DNA of 64,000 nucleotides from Iodobacter ciconiae (GCF_003952345.1 NZ_CP034433.1:3410001-3474000); one strand, 5' to 3'; numbered from the stretch's first letter, positions 28,091 to 37,827 are shown. Program-made: numbers and translations. Notes: a model not told the origin generated them from the sequence alone.

Positions 28091-29086
28091 CTATTGGCTG
28101 ACTGGGTTAATCAATGCCTCTCCCCGGGAGAATGCACTCACTTCGTCCAGTACTGCATCTGCAATATTGGCAAGAGCATCATCCGTTAAAAAGCCCTGAT
28201 GCGAGGTGATCATGACATTAGGGAAAGTGGTGAGTCTCGCCAGAACATCATCTTCCAGGGCAGAGCCGGATAAGTCCTCAAAAAATACGCCTTCTTCGTA
28301 TTCGTAAACATCAAGCCCTACACCTCCCACCTGGCCGCTTTTTAGTGAGTCGAGCAGGGCACTGCTATTGATTAGCCCGCCCCGGCTGGTATTGATAATT
28401 ACTGCACCAGGCTTCATGTTTGCCAGCGTGTGGCTGTTGATCATGTGTTTGGTTTCATTGGTCAGCGGGGTGTGCAGCGAGATGATGTCAGATTGTGCCA
28501 GTAGCTTTGCCAGCGGAACAAAGGTGCAACCTAAGGCCGCTTCTCTTTCTGCTGACGGGCTGCGATCAAATGCCAGCACTTTACAACCAAAGCCACGGGC
28601 GATGGCGATGGTTGCCGCACCGATTTTACCTGCACCAACCACGCCGAAAGTGCGACCATGCAGGTTAAAGCCTACCAGCCCGTCCAGCGAGAAATTGCCT
28701 TCACGAATGCGGTTATAAGCACGGTGCGTTTTGCGCGTCAGGGTGAGGAGCAATGCAAAAACATGCTCGGCTACGGCTTCGGGAGAGTAAGCCGGCACAC
28801 GTGTTACGCTGATATTGTGCTTGGCTGCTGCGGCTAAATCGACACCATTAAATCCTGAACAGCGCAGAGCCACCAGCTTGACGCCTGCTTTTGCCAGTTG
28901 AGCCAGAGTGGGTGCGTCAACCCGGTCATTAACAAAGGGGCAGACCACTTCAAAGCCAGACGCCAGTGCTGCGGTCTGGATATTTAAGCGGTCTTCAAAA
29001 AATACCAACTCATGGTCATGGTGTTTATTGGCCTGACTGAGTGTGGCCCGGTCATATCGTTTACTATCAAAAACGGCAATGCGCAT
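28091..29086 (-). CDS. ldhA: D-lactate dehydrogenase (2-hydroxyacid dehydrogenase family)
   Basis: This cytoplasmic NAD-dependent enzyme probably interconverts pyruvate and D-lactate. The 331 residues match LdhA length. The NAD motif is GVVGAGKIG, and catalytic groups are the Arg in NTSRGGLI, the Glu in YEYEEGVFFED, and the His in ITSHQGFLT. The EYEEGVFFEDLSG stretch is typical of fermentative D-lactate dehydrogenase. It is the last gene before a terminator. A related 2-hydroxyacid substrate cannot be excluded. Confidence 0.9.
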   Translation of the reverse strand: MRIAVFDSKRYDRATLSQANKHHDHELVFFEDRLNIQTAALASGFEVVCPFVNDRVDAPTLAQLAKAGVKLVALRCSGFNGVDLAAAAKHNISVTRVPAYSPEAVAEHVFALLLTLTRKTHRAYNRIREGNFSLDGLVGFNLHGRTFGVVGAGKIGAATIAIARGFGCKVLAFDRSPSAEREAALGCTFVPLAKLLAQSDIISLHTPLTNETKHMINSHTLANMKPGAVIINTSRGGLINSSALLDSLKSGQVGGVGLDVYEYEEGVFFEDLSGSALEDDVLARLTTFPNVMITSHQGFLTDDALANIADAVLDEVSAFSRGEALINPVSQ

Positions 29087-29176
29087 GGTGGAAGTCCTGT
29101 TGGTTAACTGATGATCTATGCAGGGACTCGTACCTATTTTAAAGAGCGGCCCTGCCCACGCGATCAGCTGGCCTGT

Positions 29177-29428
29177 TTAGCCCTCTTTAAAGATATGGGT
29201 GTGGCTGCTGGTCAGTTTGTGACCTTTCCAGTGAAAGCCAGTAATTTTTGCTGTCAGTACGTCGGCAGCGGCGGCGCTGTCGGTGAGTAGCTGCACCAGG
29301 GCGAGGGTGTTTTCATTCTCCGTAACGGTGACGCTACCAAAATCATTCAGGCCGATTTCATCTTTGAGCAGGCTATGTATATCTTCTACCGATGTGCCGG
29401 GAGGAAGGTTGCCGATTACAATTTGCAT
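29177..29428 (-). CDS. Small RRM-type RNA-binding protein
   Basis: This 83-residue protein starts MQIVIGNLPPGTSVEDIHSL, which matches the RNP2 strand and first helix of an RNA recognition motif. The fold continues with a beta strand (FGSVTVTE) and ALVQLLTDSAAAADVLTAKI as the RNP1 strand and second helix. The RNP1 aromatics are replaced, so RNA contacts may differ. It has no other domain. It lies 35 bases after the epimerase gene on the same strand. Stand-alone bacterial RRM proteins are known, but this one's target is not. Confidence 0.75.
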   Translation of the reverse strand: MQIVIGNLPPGTSVEDIHSLLKDEIGLNDFGSVTVTENENTLALVQLLTDSAAAADVLTAKITGFHWKGHKLTSSHTHIFKEG

Positions 29429-29463
29429 GGTTATACCCTTTAGGTGCTGGAAAAAAGATGGGT

Positions 29464-30399
29464 TTAATTTCGGTGGGCGTGGCTGCGCAGTTTCCGATAT
29501 CGCTCCTGCTTGCCCGCTGTCAGGTAAAGAGGAGCAATTGCTTCCAGCGCTGTGGCTTGCCAGCCCAATTCAGGAGCAAGACCTGCGGGGTCGGTATTAT
29601 CAACTAGCAGAGAATCAAGGTTGTCATGGCTTAGTGGCGGATTGGGCAATAAGCCCATTAAGCTGGCTTGTATCCTTGCTGCCCAGTCAGGCATAGCAAT
29701 AATTGGGCGGACCATTCCAATGGTTTGTGCTGTATAAGCGACGAGCTCCCTGAGCGTGTAAATCTTGGGGCCAACCAAGCTGAGCGTTTTTCCGATCAAG
29801 GCTTCATCTTTTACACCCGTAGCGAAAGCTTGCGTGACATCCTGCACCCAGATTGGTTGAAAGCGTGTGTCCGCACCTGCCAGAGGCACAAATGGGGCAA
29901 CTTTAATCAGGCTGGCAAATAGATTAAGAAATTGATCTTCCTCACCAAATACGACGGATGGGCGATAGATTGTCCAGTCTAAACGGCTGGCTTTAACCCG
30001 GGCTTCGGCCTCGCCTTTGCTGCGCTGGTACATCGATGGGCCATAAACATCCGCACCCAAAGCGCTCATATGCAAATAGCGATTCACGCCTTGTGCTGTG
30101 CAAATGGCGATGATTCTTTCGGTGAGTGTGATATGGGCTTTTTTAAAACTGGCTTCATTGCCCTGCAAAATGCCAACCAGATTAATTACGATATCTTGCC
30201 CTGTGATCAGCCGGGTGAGTGTGGCATCGTCATTAACGTCGGCGCTAAGCAGGTTAAGGTAGGGCAGGAGCAGTAAATCGGCGCGTTTGTTTTCTCTGTG
30301 GCGGGTCGGCAGGGTGACTTCATGCCCGGCCTTTGTCAGCCTGGCTGCCAGTTGTTTACCAATAAACCCGCTACCACCAACTAATAAAATTTTTGACAT
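29464..30399 (-). CDS. NAD(P)-binding epimerase-like protein (NDUFA9/complex I type)
   Basis: The 311 residues form an atypical short-chain dehydrogenase/epimerase fold. The dinucleotide motif is VGGSGFIGKQL (residues 7-17). NLVGIL lies near 73-78, and the YQRSK active-site-like motif follows YGPSM. This matches the 'complex I NDUFA9 subunit family' of bacterial proteins, which bind NADP(H) but have unknown substrates. It lies between slt and the RRM gene on the same strand, probably in one transcript. Confidence 0.85.
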   Translation of the reverse strand: MSKILLVGGSGFIGKQLAARLTKAGHEVTLPTRHRENKRADLLLLPYLNLLSADVNDDATLTRLITGQDIVINLVGILQGNEASFKKAHITLTERIIAICTAQGVNRYLHMSALGADVYGPSMYQRSKGEAEARVKASRLDWTIYRPSVVFGEEDQFLNLFASLIKVAPFVPLAGADTRFQPIWVQDVTQAFATGVKDEALIGKTLSLVGPKIYTLRELVAYTAQTIGMVRPIIAMPDWAARIQASLMGLLPNPPLSHDNLDSLLVDNTDPAGLAPELGWQATALEAIAPLYLTAGKQERYRKLRSHAHRN

Positions 30400-30474
30400 A
30401 CGAGTCTTCTTTGTGTGGTGCAGGGCTTGTAAGATTGGGGCTTATTACTTAGCAGCCCTGCACCTTCCCTGCTG

Positions 30475-32373
30475 TTAAGGTGCGTCAACGGCCTGACCAC
30501 GGCCCGCTATTTTGGCAATGCGCTGCTTCAATGGTAAGCCCTGGCCCTCGAAGGCGTGGGAGTAGTGTATGGCGTTGGCCATTACTTTTTTCACATAGTC
30601 ACGCGTTTCATTAAAAGGAATAGTTTCGATATAAACCACACCGTCCAATGCCTGACCGGATTGCCATGCGCGCGCGCGACCGGGGCCTGCGTTATAGCCT
30701 GCAGTAGCCAGAATCTGGTTATCATCCAGACGCTCCCAGATGTAGCGCAAGTAGAAGGTGCCAAAGCTGATATTGGTTGTCAAATCATTGACTTCGGATT
30801 GATTAAAGTTTTTCCTGCCCAGCTTTCCTGCTACCCATTTTGCGGTGGCAGGCATTAATTGCATCAGGCCACTGGCTCCAACACCGGAGCGGGCCACGCT
30901 GATAAAGCGGCTTTCTTGTCGGATCAGGCCGTAGACCCACGCAGGGTCTACCCCTTCATTTTTTGCTGCCGGCTCAATTAAATCCAAATAAGGCGTAGGG
31001 TAGCGCAGCGAAAAATCATGGAGCTGGCGTGTGCGCTCGGCGGAGTAAATCGAGCGGTCATGCCAGTTTTGTTTGCGTGCCAGTTCTGCTGCTGCCAGCA
31101 GCTGCTGGTCTGTCAGGCCCTTCATGGCCCAGTTCCACTCACGGATAGCTTCAATGCGCCAGTCCTGATCGATCAGGGCTAAGGCTCGCTGCACGCCCGG
31201 CATGGCGCGGATTTGTTTGATTTCTATATCGTTGGGCTTATAGCGGATATTGGCAGGCTCCATGCTCGGGCCAAGCTCTTCTCTGGCGAGCAGACCATAG
31301 AAATCATAGTTCTCAGCCGCAGCAGCCCAGAGCTGGTTGGCTTCTATGGTTTTATTCTGGCCTTTTAAAATTCGTGCCTTCCAGTAAAGCCAGGTGCTTG
31401 TCTGTTGCTCCTGGCCTGGCAAAGCTTCGATACGGGCTAAAGCAGTTCCCCAGTCGGAAAAACGAAGGGCTGCGCGAATCGACCAGGCTCTGTCTTCACT
31501 ATCCATGCCTTCGCTGTCACCTTTGCTCAGCCATGTGGAAGCTCGCTCATGTTGCTTTTTTGCGGCAATTAAACCCAGCTGCTGCCAGGCATAGCGTTGG
31601 TCGGCTGCAGGCAATTGTTTTTCTATGCCACTGAGCAGGCTGGCTGCCCGATCCGGATTACTTCTGGCAATGCGGCCCAGTGCATAGATGGCAAGCTCCC
31701 GGCCGGCCTGGGCCGATAACGGTTGTCTGGAAAACTGATTGTCCGGATTGGCTGTGATTGCACTGATGTTTTTGGCGGTGAACTCGCCGGGGTTCCCAAC
31801 CCTGCCCCCCAGTTGGCGGGCCAGATCTGTACGATTGTCGGCAAATGCCAGGCGAATGCGTGCCCATGCATCAGCCTGATTGAGTTCTTCGTTGTCAAAT
31901 AAGGCATCAAATACAGGGTTGCATGCTTCGCTTTGTGGTTTGGCGGAAAACCACAATGGCTTTGCCGCTAAAAGAGGGGCTGTTTCCCGGTTTGCGATAG
32001 CTGACTGTGCGCGCAAACATTGCAGCTCATTATTTGGATTATCCGATTTTGCGTATTCGGTATTAAAACTGGCCCAGCTTTTGCGCCGGCCCAGTTCTTT
32101 GAGCCACTCGCTGCGAAAACGCTCTGCAAGGGGACTATTGTCATAATTTTTTAGAAAACTTTGAGCATCATTTTCGTTTACGGTGGTGAGCTGGCTGCTT
32201 AGCCAGTAGTAACGCGGATACATTTCCAATGTTTCACCATTGCTTGCATCGGCCATTTTTGCGATGGAGGGTAAATCACGGCTGCGGGCAGCTTCACGTA
32301 GTGAAGATAAATCCAACCTGGCGTGGGCACTGGCAGAAAGAGAGAGCGAGGTGATCAATAAAATTTTTTTCAT
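30475..32373 (-). CDS. slt: Soluble lytic murein transglycosylase
   Basis: Slt cleaves glycan strands between MurNAc and GlcNAc in the periplasm to give 1,6-anhydro products. The 632 residues start with a signal peptide (about 1-18, ending SASAHA). A long alpha-superhelical U/L region follows. The C-terminal lysozyme-like domain (about 470-600) has the catalytic Glu in GLIRQESRF, plus GASGLMQLMPATAKWVA and ATAGYNAGPGRARAW. It lies at the head of the slt-epimerase-RRM run. Length and domains match Slt70. Confidence 0.95.
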   Translation of the reverse strand: MKKILLITSLSLSASAHARLDLSSLREAARSRDLPSIAKMADASNGETLEMYPRYYWLSSQLTTVNENDAQSFLKNYDNSPLAERFRSEWLKELGRRKSWASFNTEYAKSDNPNNELQCLRAQSAIANRETAPLLAAKPLWFSAKPQSEACNPVFDALFDNEELNQADAWARIRLAFADNRTDLARQLGGRVGNPGEFTAKNISAITANPDNQFSRQPLSAQAGRELAIYALGRIARSNPDRAASLLSGIEKQLPAADQRYAWQQLGLIAAKKQHERASTWLSKGDSEGMDSEDRAWSIRAALRFSDWGTALARIEALPGQEQQTSTWLYWKARILKGQNKTIEANQLWAAAAENYDFYGLLAREELGPSMEPANIRYKPNDIEIKQIRAMPGVQRALALIDQDWRIEAIREWNWAMKGLTDQQLLAAAELARKQNWHDRSIYSAERTRQLHDFSLRYPTPYLDLIEPAAKNEGVDPAWVYGLIRQESRFISVARSGVGASGLMQLMPATAKWVAGKLGRKNFNQSEVNDLTTNISFGTFYLRYIWERLDDNQILATAGYNAGPGRARAWQSGQALDGVVYIETIPFNETRDYVKKVMANAIHYSHAFEGQGLPLKQRIAKIAGRGQAVDAP

Positions 32374-32692
32374 CGTTTTTCATAGGTGTGGGGCTGACAA
32401 GCATGACTTCAAGCATAACCGAGCCTTGCGAGTATTCGTAGGTTAGTAATTGTAAAAGAGAAAAATATTTGTTGTTTCTATGAAAAAACAATAGGCAGAC
32501 TGACATTTCCCCTGTGTAAATTTGTCTTTATATCATTGAATTTTTGCCAGGTTAACGTTATTGCAATGAAACTGCTGTTGTCGTTGTGAAAGTATTTTGG
32601 CGGTGGTTTGTAATTATTTGTGCAGAGAGGAAATTAGCTCGCCTGAGTGTGCTGATTTTTGTGTATTTCTGTTGCAGGCTGTACGTGGCACG

Positions 32693-33469
32693 ATGTGTTT
32701 GATGTACCTTTTGGTGTTAGCTAATACCGCTCTTTGTTTATTTTTAACCTGGAATATAAGTCTGATGCAGCCACGATTTTTCCAGCGTTTAATGGGAAAG
32801 CTAACGGCGTTTCAGCTGCGAGCTACCCTATTGCTGGTGACCGGCACGCTGGTGCTGGGTGTTGTTTTGAATACGGATCATCGTCTCACTCTGGTGCCGG
32901 GCTTAATCGTTATTTTTGTGTTGTGCCTGTTGATTCAGCGCTGGCAGCTTAAGGATCTGCTGCAAACACTTAAAGCTCAGCAAGCTTTAATGGGGGAGCA
33001 AAATGAGCGTTTGAATAGCGCAGAGCTGGCTATCGGGCGAGCCTGCCTTGAAGCAGAAGCTGCACATCAGCAGCTATTGGAAATGTCAAATGTTTTGCCT
33101 TTGGTTGTTTTTCAAATGCGGGTTGATCCCGATGGGCACTGTTTTTATCCTTTCATTAATCAAAAGGTAGAAGAGATATTTGGCATTTCTGCTGAAAGTC
33201 TAAAAGATGATCCAGAGTTATGCTGGAGTGATGTGCATGAGGACGATAGAGCATGTGCACAAAATGCAATTCGCGATGCATCGCGTAAAATTCGGGCAGG
33301 ATGCAAAGCGCAGCTTATAGAGTTAAGCATACGGCTGATGGGGAAAAAGCAGCCGTGTCAGGTTTTGTTCCGTGCTGTTTCATCCACGTTGCTGCCTGAT
33401 GCTGCCGTGATATGGAATGGCTATTACCAGGATATTACCGGGCACAGTGATGCGAGAGACGAGCAATAG
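32693..33469 (+). CDS. Membrane protein with two helices and a PAS domain
   Basis: From the ATG at 32693 it has 258 residues; the open frame extends 32 codons upstream from a TTG, and the start is uncertain because no site has a good ribosome binding site. Two to three hydrophobic segments occupy about 1-22 and 42-80, then a coiled-coil-like linker (LKAQQALMGEQNERLN). A PAS domain covers about 130-250 (PFINQKVEEIFGISAESLKDDPELCWSDVHEDDR), ending YYQDITGHS. No output domain follows, so it may be a partial sensor or a partner. It diverges from slt. Confidence 0.75.
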   Translation: MCLMYLLVLANTALCLFLTWNISLMQPRFFQRLMGKLTAFQLRATLLLVTGTLVLGVVLNTDHRLTLVPGLIVIFVLCLLIQRWQLKDLLQTLKAQQALMGEQNERLNSAELAIGRACLEAEAAHQQLLEMSNVLPLVVFQMRVDPDGHCFYPFINQKVEEIFGISAESLKDDPELCWSDVHEDDRACAQNAIRDASRKIRAGCKAQLIELSIRLMGKKQPCQVLFRAVSSTLLPDAAVIWNGYYQDITGHSDARDEQ

Positions 33470-33729
33470 TTTATAACTCTTTTAACCTTCGCCTTGTTCC
33501 GGAGCCGGGACTTGGGGCCGGGAAGTAATAATCCCCTGATTGCCCCAACATGACGATACACTTTCAGGTCTAGTTATGGAAATGAGGACTACCAGATCAA
33601 CACGGCGTGGTATTGATGATCTTGGCTCGTATGGCTCAGACGTTGGCGTGTGTTTGGAAATGGCTGGCTTGAGACAGGTGTTAGGTGCAGCTTAAATCAG
33701 CGCAGGGCCGGAAGGGCACTGTTAAGCGG

Positions 33730-34569
33730 TCAATTGCCCATTTTCTCGCCCATTTGCACCGCTTTTTCTGCGGCCCAATCGGCATTAAGCTGGCAGCAGC
33801 CTTCAGGGAACAGCATTACCACAGTGGAGCCCAGTAGGAAGCGGCCCATTTCCTCACCTTTTTTCAGCGTAATATTCTGATCGGTGTAAGCCCAGCTTTT
33901 TACTGTTTTGCTTCTTGGTGGGTTCACGATGCCATGCCAGGTGGTCGCCATGCTGCCAACAATGGTTGCCCCGACCAGTACCAGGGCAAAGGGGCCGAAA
34001 TCGGACTCAAACATGCAAACCACGCGCTCATTGCGGGCAAATAAGCTATCAACACCACGGGCGGTCACAGGGTTTACAGAGAACAGCTCGCCAGGTACAT
34101 AGATCATTTGCATCAGCCTGCCATCGCAAGGCATATGAATGCGGTGGTAATCACGCGGGCTAAGGTAGATATTGGCAAAATTACCATTGATAAAAGGCTT
34201 GGCCAAGTTGCTATCGCCGCCAAGCAGCGCTGTTGCGCTGAATTCCTTACCCTTGGCTTGAAAAATTTGCTCTATTTTAATCGGGCCAAGCTGGCTTATT
34301 TTGCCATCTACGGGGCTGACAAAGCGCGCGGCATGAATTGGGCGCACACCAGGCTTTAAAGCGCGGGTAAAGAATTCATTAAAGGTGGAAAATGCAGCAG
34401 GATCGGGATCAGCAGCTTCGCTCATATTGACTTTATATTTGCCAATAAACCAGCGAATTACCCATTGGCCAAGACCCCCCGCTTTTACATTTGAACCAGC
34501 CCCGGCCAAAGCAGTAAGTGCAAGTTTAGGTAGGACATGTTGCAATAGAACGAACAGACGCTCTGACAC
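33730..34569 (-). CDS. psd: Phosphatidylserine decarboxylase proenzyme
   Basis: Psd makes phosphatidylethanolamine from phosphatidylserine at the inner membrane. The 279-residue proenzyme self-cleaves to make the pyruvoyl group; the LGS motif is at about 246-248 (FLLGSTVVM), with cleavage expected before S248. Other family motifs are FNEFFTRALKPGVRPI, SPVDGKI, and SPRDYHRIHMPCDG. The pssA gene, which supplies its substrate, lies divergently 249 bases away, so the two steps are neighbours. Confidence 0.97.
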   Translation of the reverse strand: MSERLFVLLQHVLPKLALTALAGAGSNVKAGGLGQWVIRWFIGKYKVNMSEAADPDPAAFSTFNEFFTRALKPGVRPIHAARFVSPVDGKISQLGPIKIEQIFQAKGKEFSATALLGGDSNLAKPFINGNFANIYLSPRDYHRIHMPCDGRLMQMIYVPGELFSVNPVTARGVDSLFARNERVVCMFESDFGPFALVLVGATIVGSMATTWHGIVNPPRSKTVKSWAYTDQNITLKKGEEMGRFLLGSTVVMLFPEGCCQLNADWAAEKAVQMGEKMGN

Positions 34570-34817
34570 AGGTGTATCTCCGGCATAAATCGAACTGCAG
34601 ATTATAACGTATCCTCACAGCCTGGCGGTCTTAGGATTAGGCTGCTGCAAAATCTCCCGAGTGTAATAGACAGCTTCTGATTGGTGATCTAGGCCCGGCT
34701 GAGTTGAGCTCCGGCGATGCAGATGCCTTTAAGCTTCCCAAGAGGGCTATCAAGGGCATGAACTACTGACCTGTGTCAGCTACAATTCGAACTCAATATG
34801 TTTTAAAGGCCGGATTC

Positions 34818-35594
34818 ATGCAAGCTAAACGCCCGATCAATCTTCGCCGTCAGGGTATCTATTTGTTGCCCAATTTATTCACGCTAGCCGCATTGTTTGC
34901 GGGCTTTTACGCCATTGTGCAGGCGATGAACAAAAATTTTGATCAGGCTGCCGTCGCCATTTTTATTGCCATGGTGCTTGATGGACTGGATGGGCGTGTT
35001 GCCCGCATGACCCACACACAATCTGAGTTTGGTGCACAGTTTGATTCGCTGTCCGATATGGTGAGCTTTGGTGTGGCCCCCGCGCTGGTGGCTTATGAAT
35101 GGATGTTGCGCGATTTTGGCAAGCTTGGCTGGATCACTGCATTTATTTATTGTGCAGGCGCAGCAATGAGGCTGGCGCGCTTTAATGCCAATATTGAGGT
35201 CATTGATAAGCGCTGGTTCCAAGGCCTGCCATCCCCGGCGGCAGCGGCTATGGTGGCGGGTCTGGTGTGGATCAGCCACGAATATGTGGAAGAGCTCACC
35301 CCCATTAGCGGGGCCATGCCTTATTTCGCTTTGATCTTTACCCTGTTTGCAGGGCTGACCATGGTATCTAATGTGCGCTTTTGGAGCTTTAAAGAATTGC
35401 ACATGCGTAAAACCGTACCTTTTTTTGCCCTGTTGGTTATCACGCTGATTTTACTGGTGATTGTAGCCAGGCCGCCACTTATGCTGTTTTGTGTCTTTAT
35501 TGGCTACGGCATATCAGGCTATGTGTATTGGCTTTATCGCTGGATCAAACCATTAAAACCAGTGGATTCAACCAGCTCTCTTCCTGAAGCATAA
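34818..35594 (+). CDS. pssA: CDP-diacylglycerol--serine O-phosphatidyltransferase
   Basis: PssA makes phosphatidylserine from CDP-diacylglycerol and serine in the inner membrane. I chose the ATG at 34818, which gives 258 residues starting MQAKRPINLRRQGIYLLPN as the family does. The CDP-alcohol phosphatidyltransferase motif is DGLDGRVAR, eight residues, then G, three residues, D, three residues, D. About seven to eight hydrophobic helices are visible. It diverges from psd. Confidence 0.95.
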   Translation: MQAKRPINLRRQGIYLLPNLFTLAALFAGFYAIVQAMNKNFDQAAVAIFIAMVLDGLDGRVARMTHTQSEFGAQFDSLSDMVSFGVAPALVAYEWMLRDFGKLGWITAFIYCAGAAMRLARFNANIEVIDKRWFQGLPSPAAAAMVAGLVWISHEYVEELTPISGAMPYFALIFTLFAGLTMVSNVRFWSFKELHMRKTVPFFALLVITLILLVIVARPPLMLFCVFIGYGISGYVYWLYRWIKPLKPVDSTSSLPEA

Positions 35595-35783
35595 ATCCAG
35601 TCCTTCTGGAATGCATGAAACTGACACCTTGCGAGTATTTTGCAGGGCCTGGCTACCTCTCTCTGCTGCAATGTTGAAAAGAACACAGGGGGTTACCGTG
35701 TGCGCTACACGGCCTTGCATGGTAGTAACTTAGTACAAATTGAATATTAAACGTTACACCCTTACTCCTCGATGTTGGTAATT

Positions 35784-35802
35784 ATTAGACATTAAGTCTG
35801 AT
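35784..35802. promoter_or_regulatory. Inverted repeat upstream of the HTH-leuA promoter
   Basis: ATTAGAC and GTCTGAT (six of seven complementary) flank the spacer ATTAA. The same half-site, ATTAGACATT, recurs at the start of the downstream coding region. It may be an operator for the helix-turn-helix domain fused to LeuA or for another regulator. It lies 56 bases upstream of the -35 hexamer. Confidence 0.35.
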
Positions 35803-35857
35803 TTGATGTGATTTTACATGTGTTAACTACTGTAAATAAATAAAATTTATAAATTGT

Positions 35858-35886
35858 TTGACACTGCGTCGCACAAAAGTTAATCT
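35858..35886 (+). promoter_or_regulatory. Sigma-70 promoter of the HTH-leuA gene
   Basis: TTGACA (35858-35863), 17 bases, then TAATCT (35881-35886), behind an A+T-rich UP-like tract. Transcription should start near 35893, leaving about 22 bases before the GTG, with GAGGAG in between. The promoter overlaps the upstream part of the open frame, which argues that translation starts at 35915 rather than earlier. Confidence 0.8.
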
Positions 35887-35914
35887 CAAGCACATAAACC
35901 TTGAGGAGATAGCC

Positions 35915-37699
35915 GTGAAATTAGACATTGAACGTCTAATCGCCGATTTTGGTGGACCAAGTGCATTAAGTGAGGCGCTTAATAATCTGTTTCCGGATGA
36001 TTTGATCTCACGTGCTGCCGTCTACAAATGGCGTGAACGCGGCAGTATCCCGCTTAGTGCTACGAATAAACTGGCGCAACTGGCGGCCCATCAAGGCAAG
36101 AGCTTCAATATTCAGTATTACTTTTCAGCTATAGCACCCACATCTGAGAGAACTGGAATGAGCGATCGTTTGTATATTTTCGATACCACCTTGCGTGATG
36201 GTGAGCAATCACCTGGCGCTTCGATGACTAAAGAAGAGAAAATCCGTATCGCCCGCCAGCTGGAAAAACTCGGCGTAGACATTATCGAAGCAGGCTTTGC
36301 TGCCGCCAGCCCCGGTGATGCTGATGCTATTAAGGCTATTGCCAGTATTATCGAGCACTCCACTGTCTGTTCATTGGCTCGCGCAAATGAAAAAGATATA
36401 CGTGCCGCAGGTGAAGCCATCAAGCCCGCTAAATATGGCCGTATCCATACTTTTATTGCGACCAGCCCCATTCATATGGAGCACAAATTGCGCATGACAC
36501 CCGATCAGGTGGTCGATGCAGCAGTCAAGGCGGTCAAAATTGCTCTGGAATACACCGACGATGTGGAGTTTTCTGCCGAAGACGCGGTGCGCTCGGACAT
36601 GGATTTTCTGATCCGTATTTTTGATGCTGTCATTCAGGCAGGTGCAAAAACTATTAATGTGCCAGACACCGTGGGCTATAGCATTCCATCAGTATGGGCG
36701 GAGCGGATGCGGGAATTGATCGCCCGTGTGCCGAATTCTAACAAGGTGATCTGGTCGACCCACTGTCATAACGATTTGGGCATGGCGGTGGCGAACTCTT
36801 TGGCAGCGGTGCAAGCCGGTGCGCGCCAGGTTGAATGCACCATCAATGGGCTTGGCGAGCGTGCAGGCAATGCCAGCTTAGAAGAAGTAGTAATGGCGGT
36901 GCGTACGCGTAAAGATTTGTTTAATTTGGAAACCGGCATTGATCCGGTACAAATTGTGCCGACCTCCAAGCTGGTTTCCACTATTACCGGCTATCCGGTG
37001 CAGCCAAATAAAGCGATTGTGGGGGCCAATGCCTTTGCCCATGAATCGGGTATCCACCAGGATGGCATGCTGAAAAACCGTGAAACCTACGAAATCATGA
37101 GCGCTGAATCAGTAGGCTGGAGCACCAATCGCCTGACTTTAGGCAAGTTGTCTGGCCGCAATGCGTTTAAAACCAAATTACATGAATTGGGCATCGATTT
37201 ATCCAGCGAAGAAGCGCTTAATGCCGCCTTTGCCCGCTTTAAAGAATTGGCCGATCGTAAACGTGAGATTTTTGACGAAGACTTGCACGCGCTGGTTTCT
37301 GATGAAATGGTGGTGATTGAGCAGGAGCATTTTAAATTTACATCGCTGAAAGTGATTTCTGAAACCGGCGAAATGCCTGCTGCATATATTGCCATGAGCG
37401 AAGATGGTCATGAAAAACACGGAAAATCCAGCGGCTCTGGCCCGGTGGATGCGGTATTTAAAGCCATTGAAAGCATGGCCAATAGTGGCGCAGAGCTGCA
37501 ACTTTATTCAGTGAACGCGATTACTCAGGGCACGGATAGTCAGGGCGAGGTAACCGTTCGCTTAGAAAAATCAGGCCGGATCGTTAATGGCCAGGGTGCA
37601 GACACCGACATTATTGCCGCCAGTGCCAAAGCGTATATCTCGGCGCTGAATAAATTGCATAACAAGGAAACGCGGATTAACGCGCAGGAGCCGGTCTAA
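35915..37699 (+). CDS. leuA: 2-isopropylmalate synthase with an N-terminal helix-turn-helix domain
   Basis: LeuA condenses acetyl-CoA with 2-oxoisovalerate, the committed step of leucine synthesis. The GTG at 35915 has GAGGAG seven bases upstream and gives 594 residues. Residues 1-75 look like a Cro/YdaS-type DNA-binding domain ([13 protein letters not shown], then [18 protein letters not shown]). A canonical LeuA follows from residue 82 (ATG at 36158): [52 protein letters not shown], and the C-terminal regulatory domain (TGSGPVDA-like [11 protein letters not shown]). No stop separates the parts. The 36158 ATG may also be an internal start giving a 513-residue form, the usual family size. Confidence 0.93.
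   Translation: MKLDIERLIADFGGPSALSEALNNLFPDDLISRAAVYKWRERGSIPLSATNKLAQLAAHQGKSFNIQYYFSAIAPTSERTGMSDRLYIFDTTLRDGEQSPGASMTKEEKIRIARQLEKLGVDIIEAGFAAASPGDADAIKAIASIIEHSTVCSLARANEKDIRAAGEAIKPAKYGRIHTFIATSPIHMEHKLRMTPDQVVDAAVKAVKIALEYTDDVEFSAEDAVRSDMDFLIRIFDAVIQAGAKTINVPDTVGYSIPSVWAERMRELIARVPNSNKVIWSTHCHNDLGMAVANSLAAVQAGARQVECTINGLGERAGNASLEEVVMAVRTRKDLFNLETGIDPVQIVPTSKLVSTITGYPVQPNKAIVGANAFAHESGIHQDGMLKNRETYEIMSAESVGWSTNRLTLGKLSGRNAFKTKLHELGIDLSSEEALNAAFARFKELADRKREIFDEDLHALVSDEMVVIEQEHFKFTSLKVISETGEMPAAYIAMSEDGHEKHGKSSGSGPVDAVFKAIESMANSGAELQLYSVNAITQGTDSQGEVTVRLEKSGRIVNGQGADTDIIAASAKAYISALNKLHNKETRINAQEPV
35920..35940. promoter_or_regulatory. Perfect ATTAGAC/GTCTAAT inverted repeat at the start of HTH-leuA
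   Basis: ATTAGAC (35920-35926) and GTCTAAT (35934-35940) are exact reverse complements with a seven-base spacer, at codons 2-9 of the gene and just past the start of transcription. Together with the similar repeat at 35784-35802 it brackets the promoter, as in a repression loop. The spacers differ (5 against 7), which weakens the case. Confidence 0.35.
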
Positions 37700-37827
37700 A
37701 CAAAGGATTCAAGACCGAGATACGGCTGGCCAATCAGCCCCGCCGTCGGGGACGCTTTACTCAGGCTATCCCCAATCTGTTACAACAGGGCCACAAGTCT
37801 TGTGCCGGGCAGACACTCAAACCAAAT

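Noticed and set aside
33576..33695. A 39-residue plus-strand frame between the PAS gene and psd, starting MEMRTTRSTRRG.
   Set aside because: Only a weak AGG before the ATG, a Gly-rich composition with no helix or domain, and no sign of conservation that I can judge.
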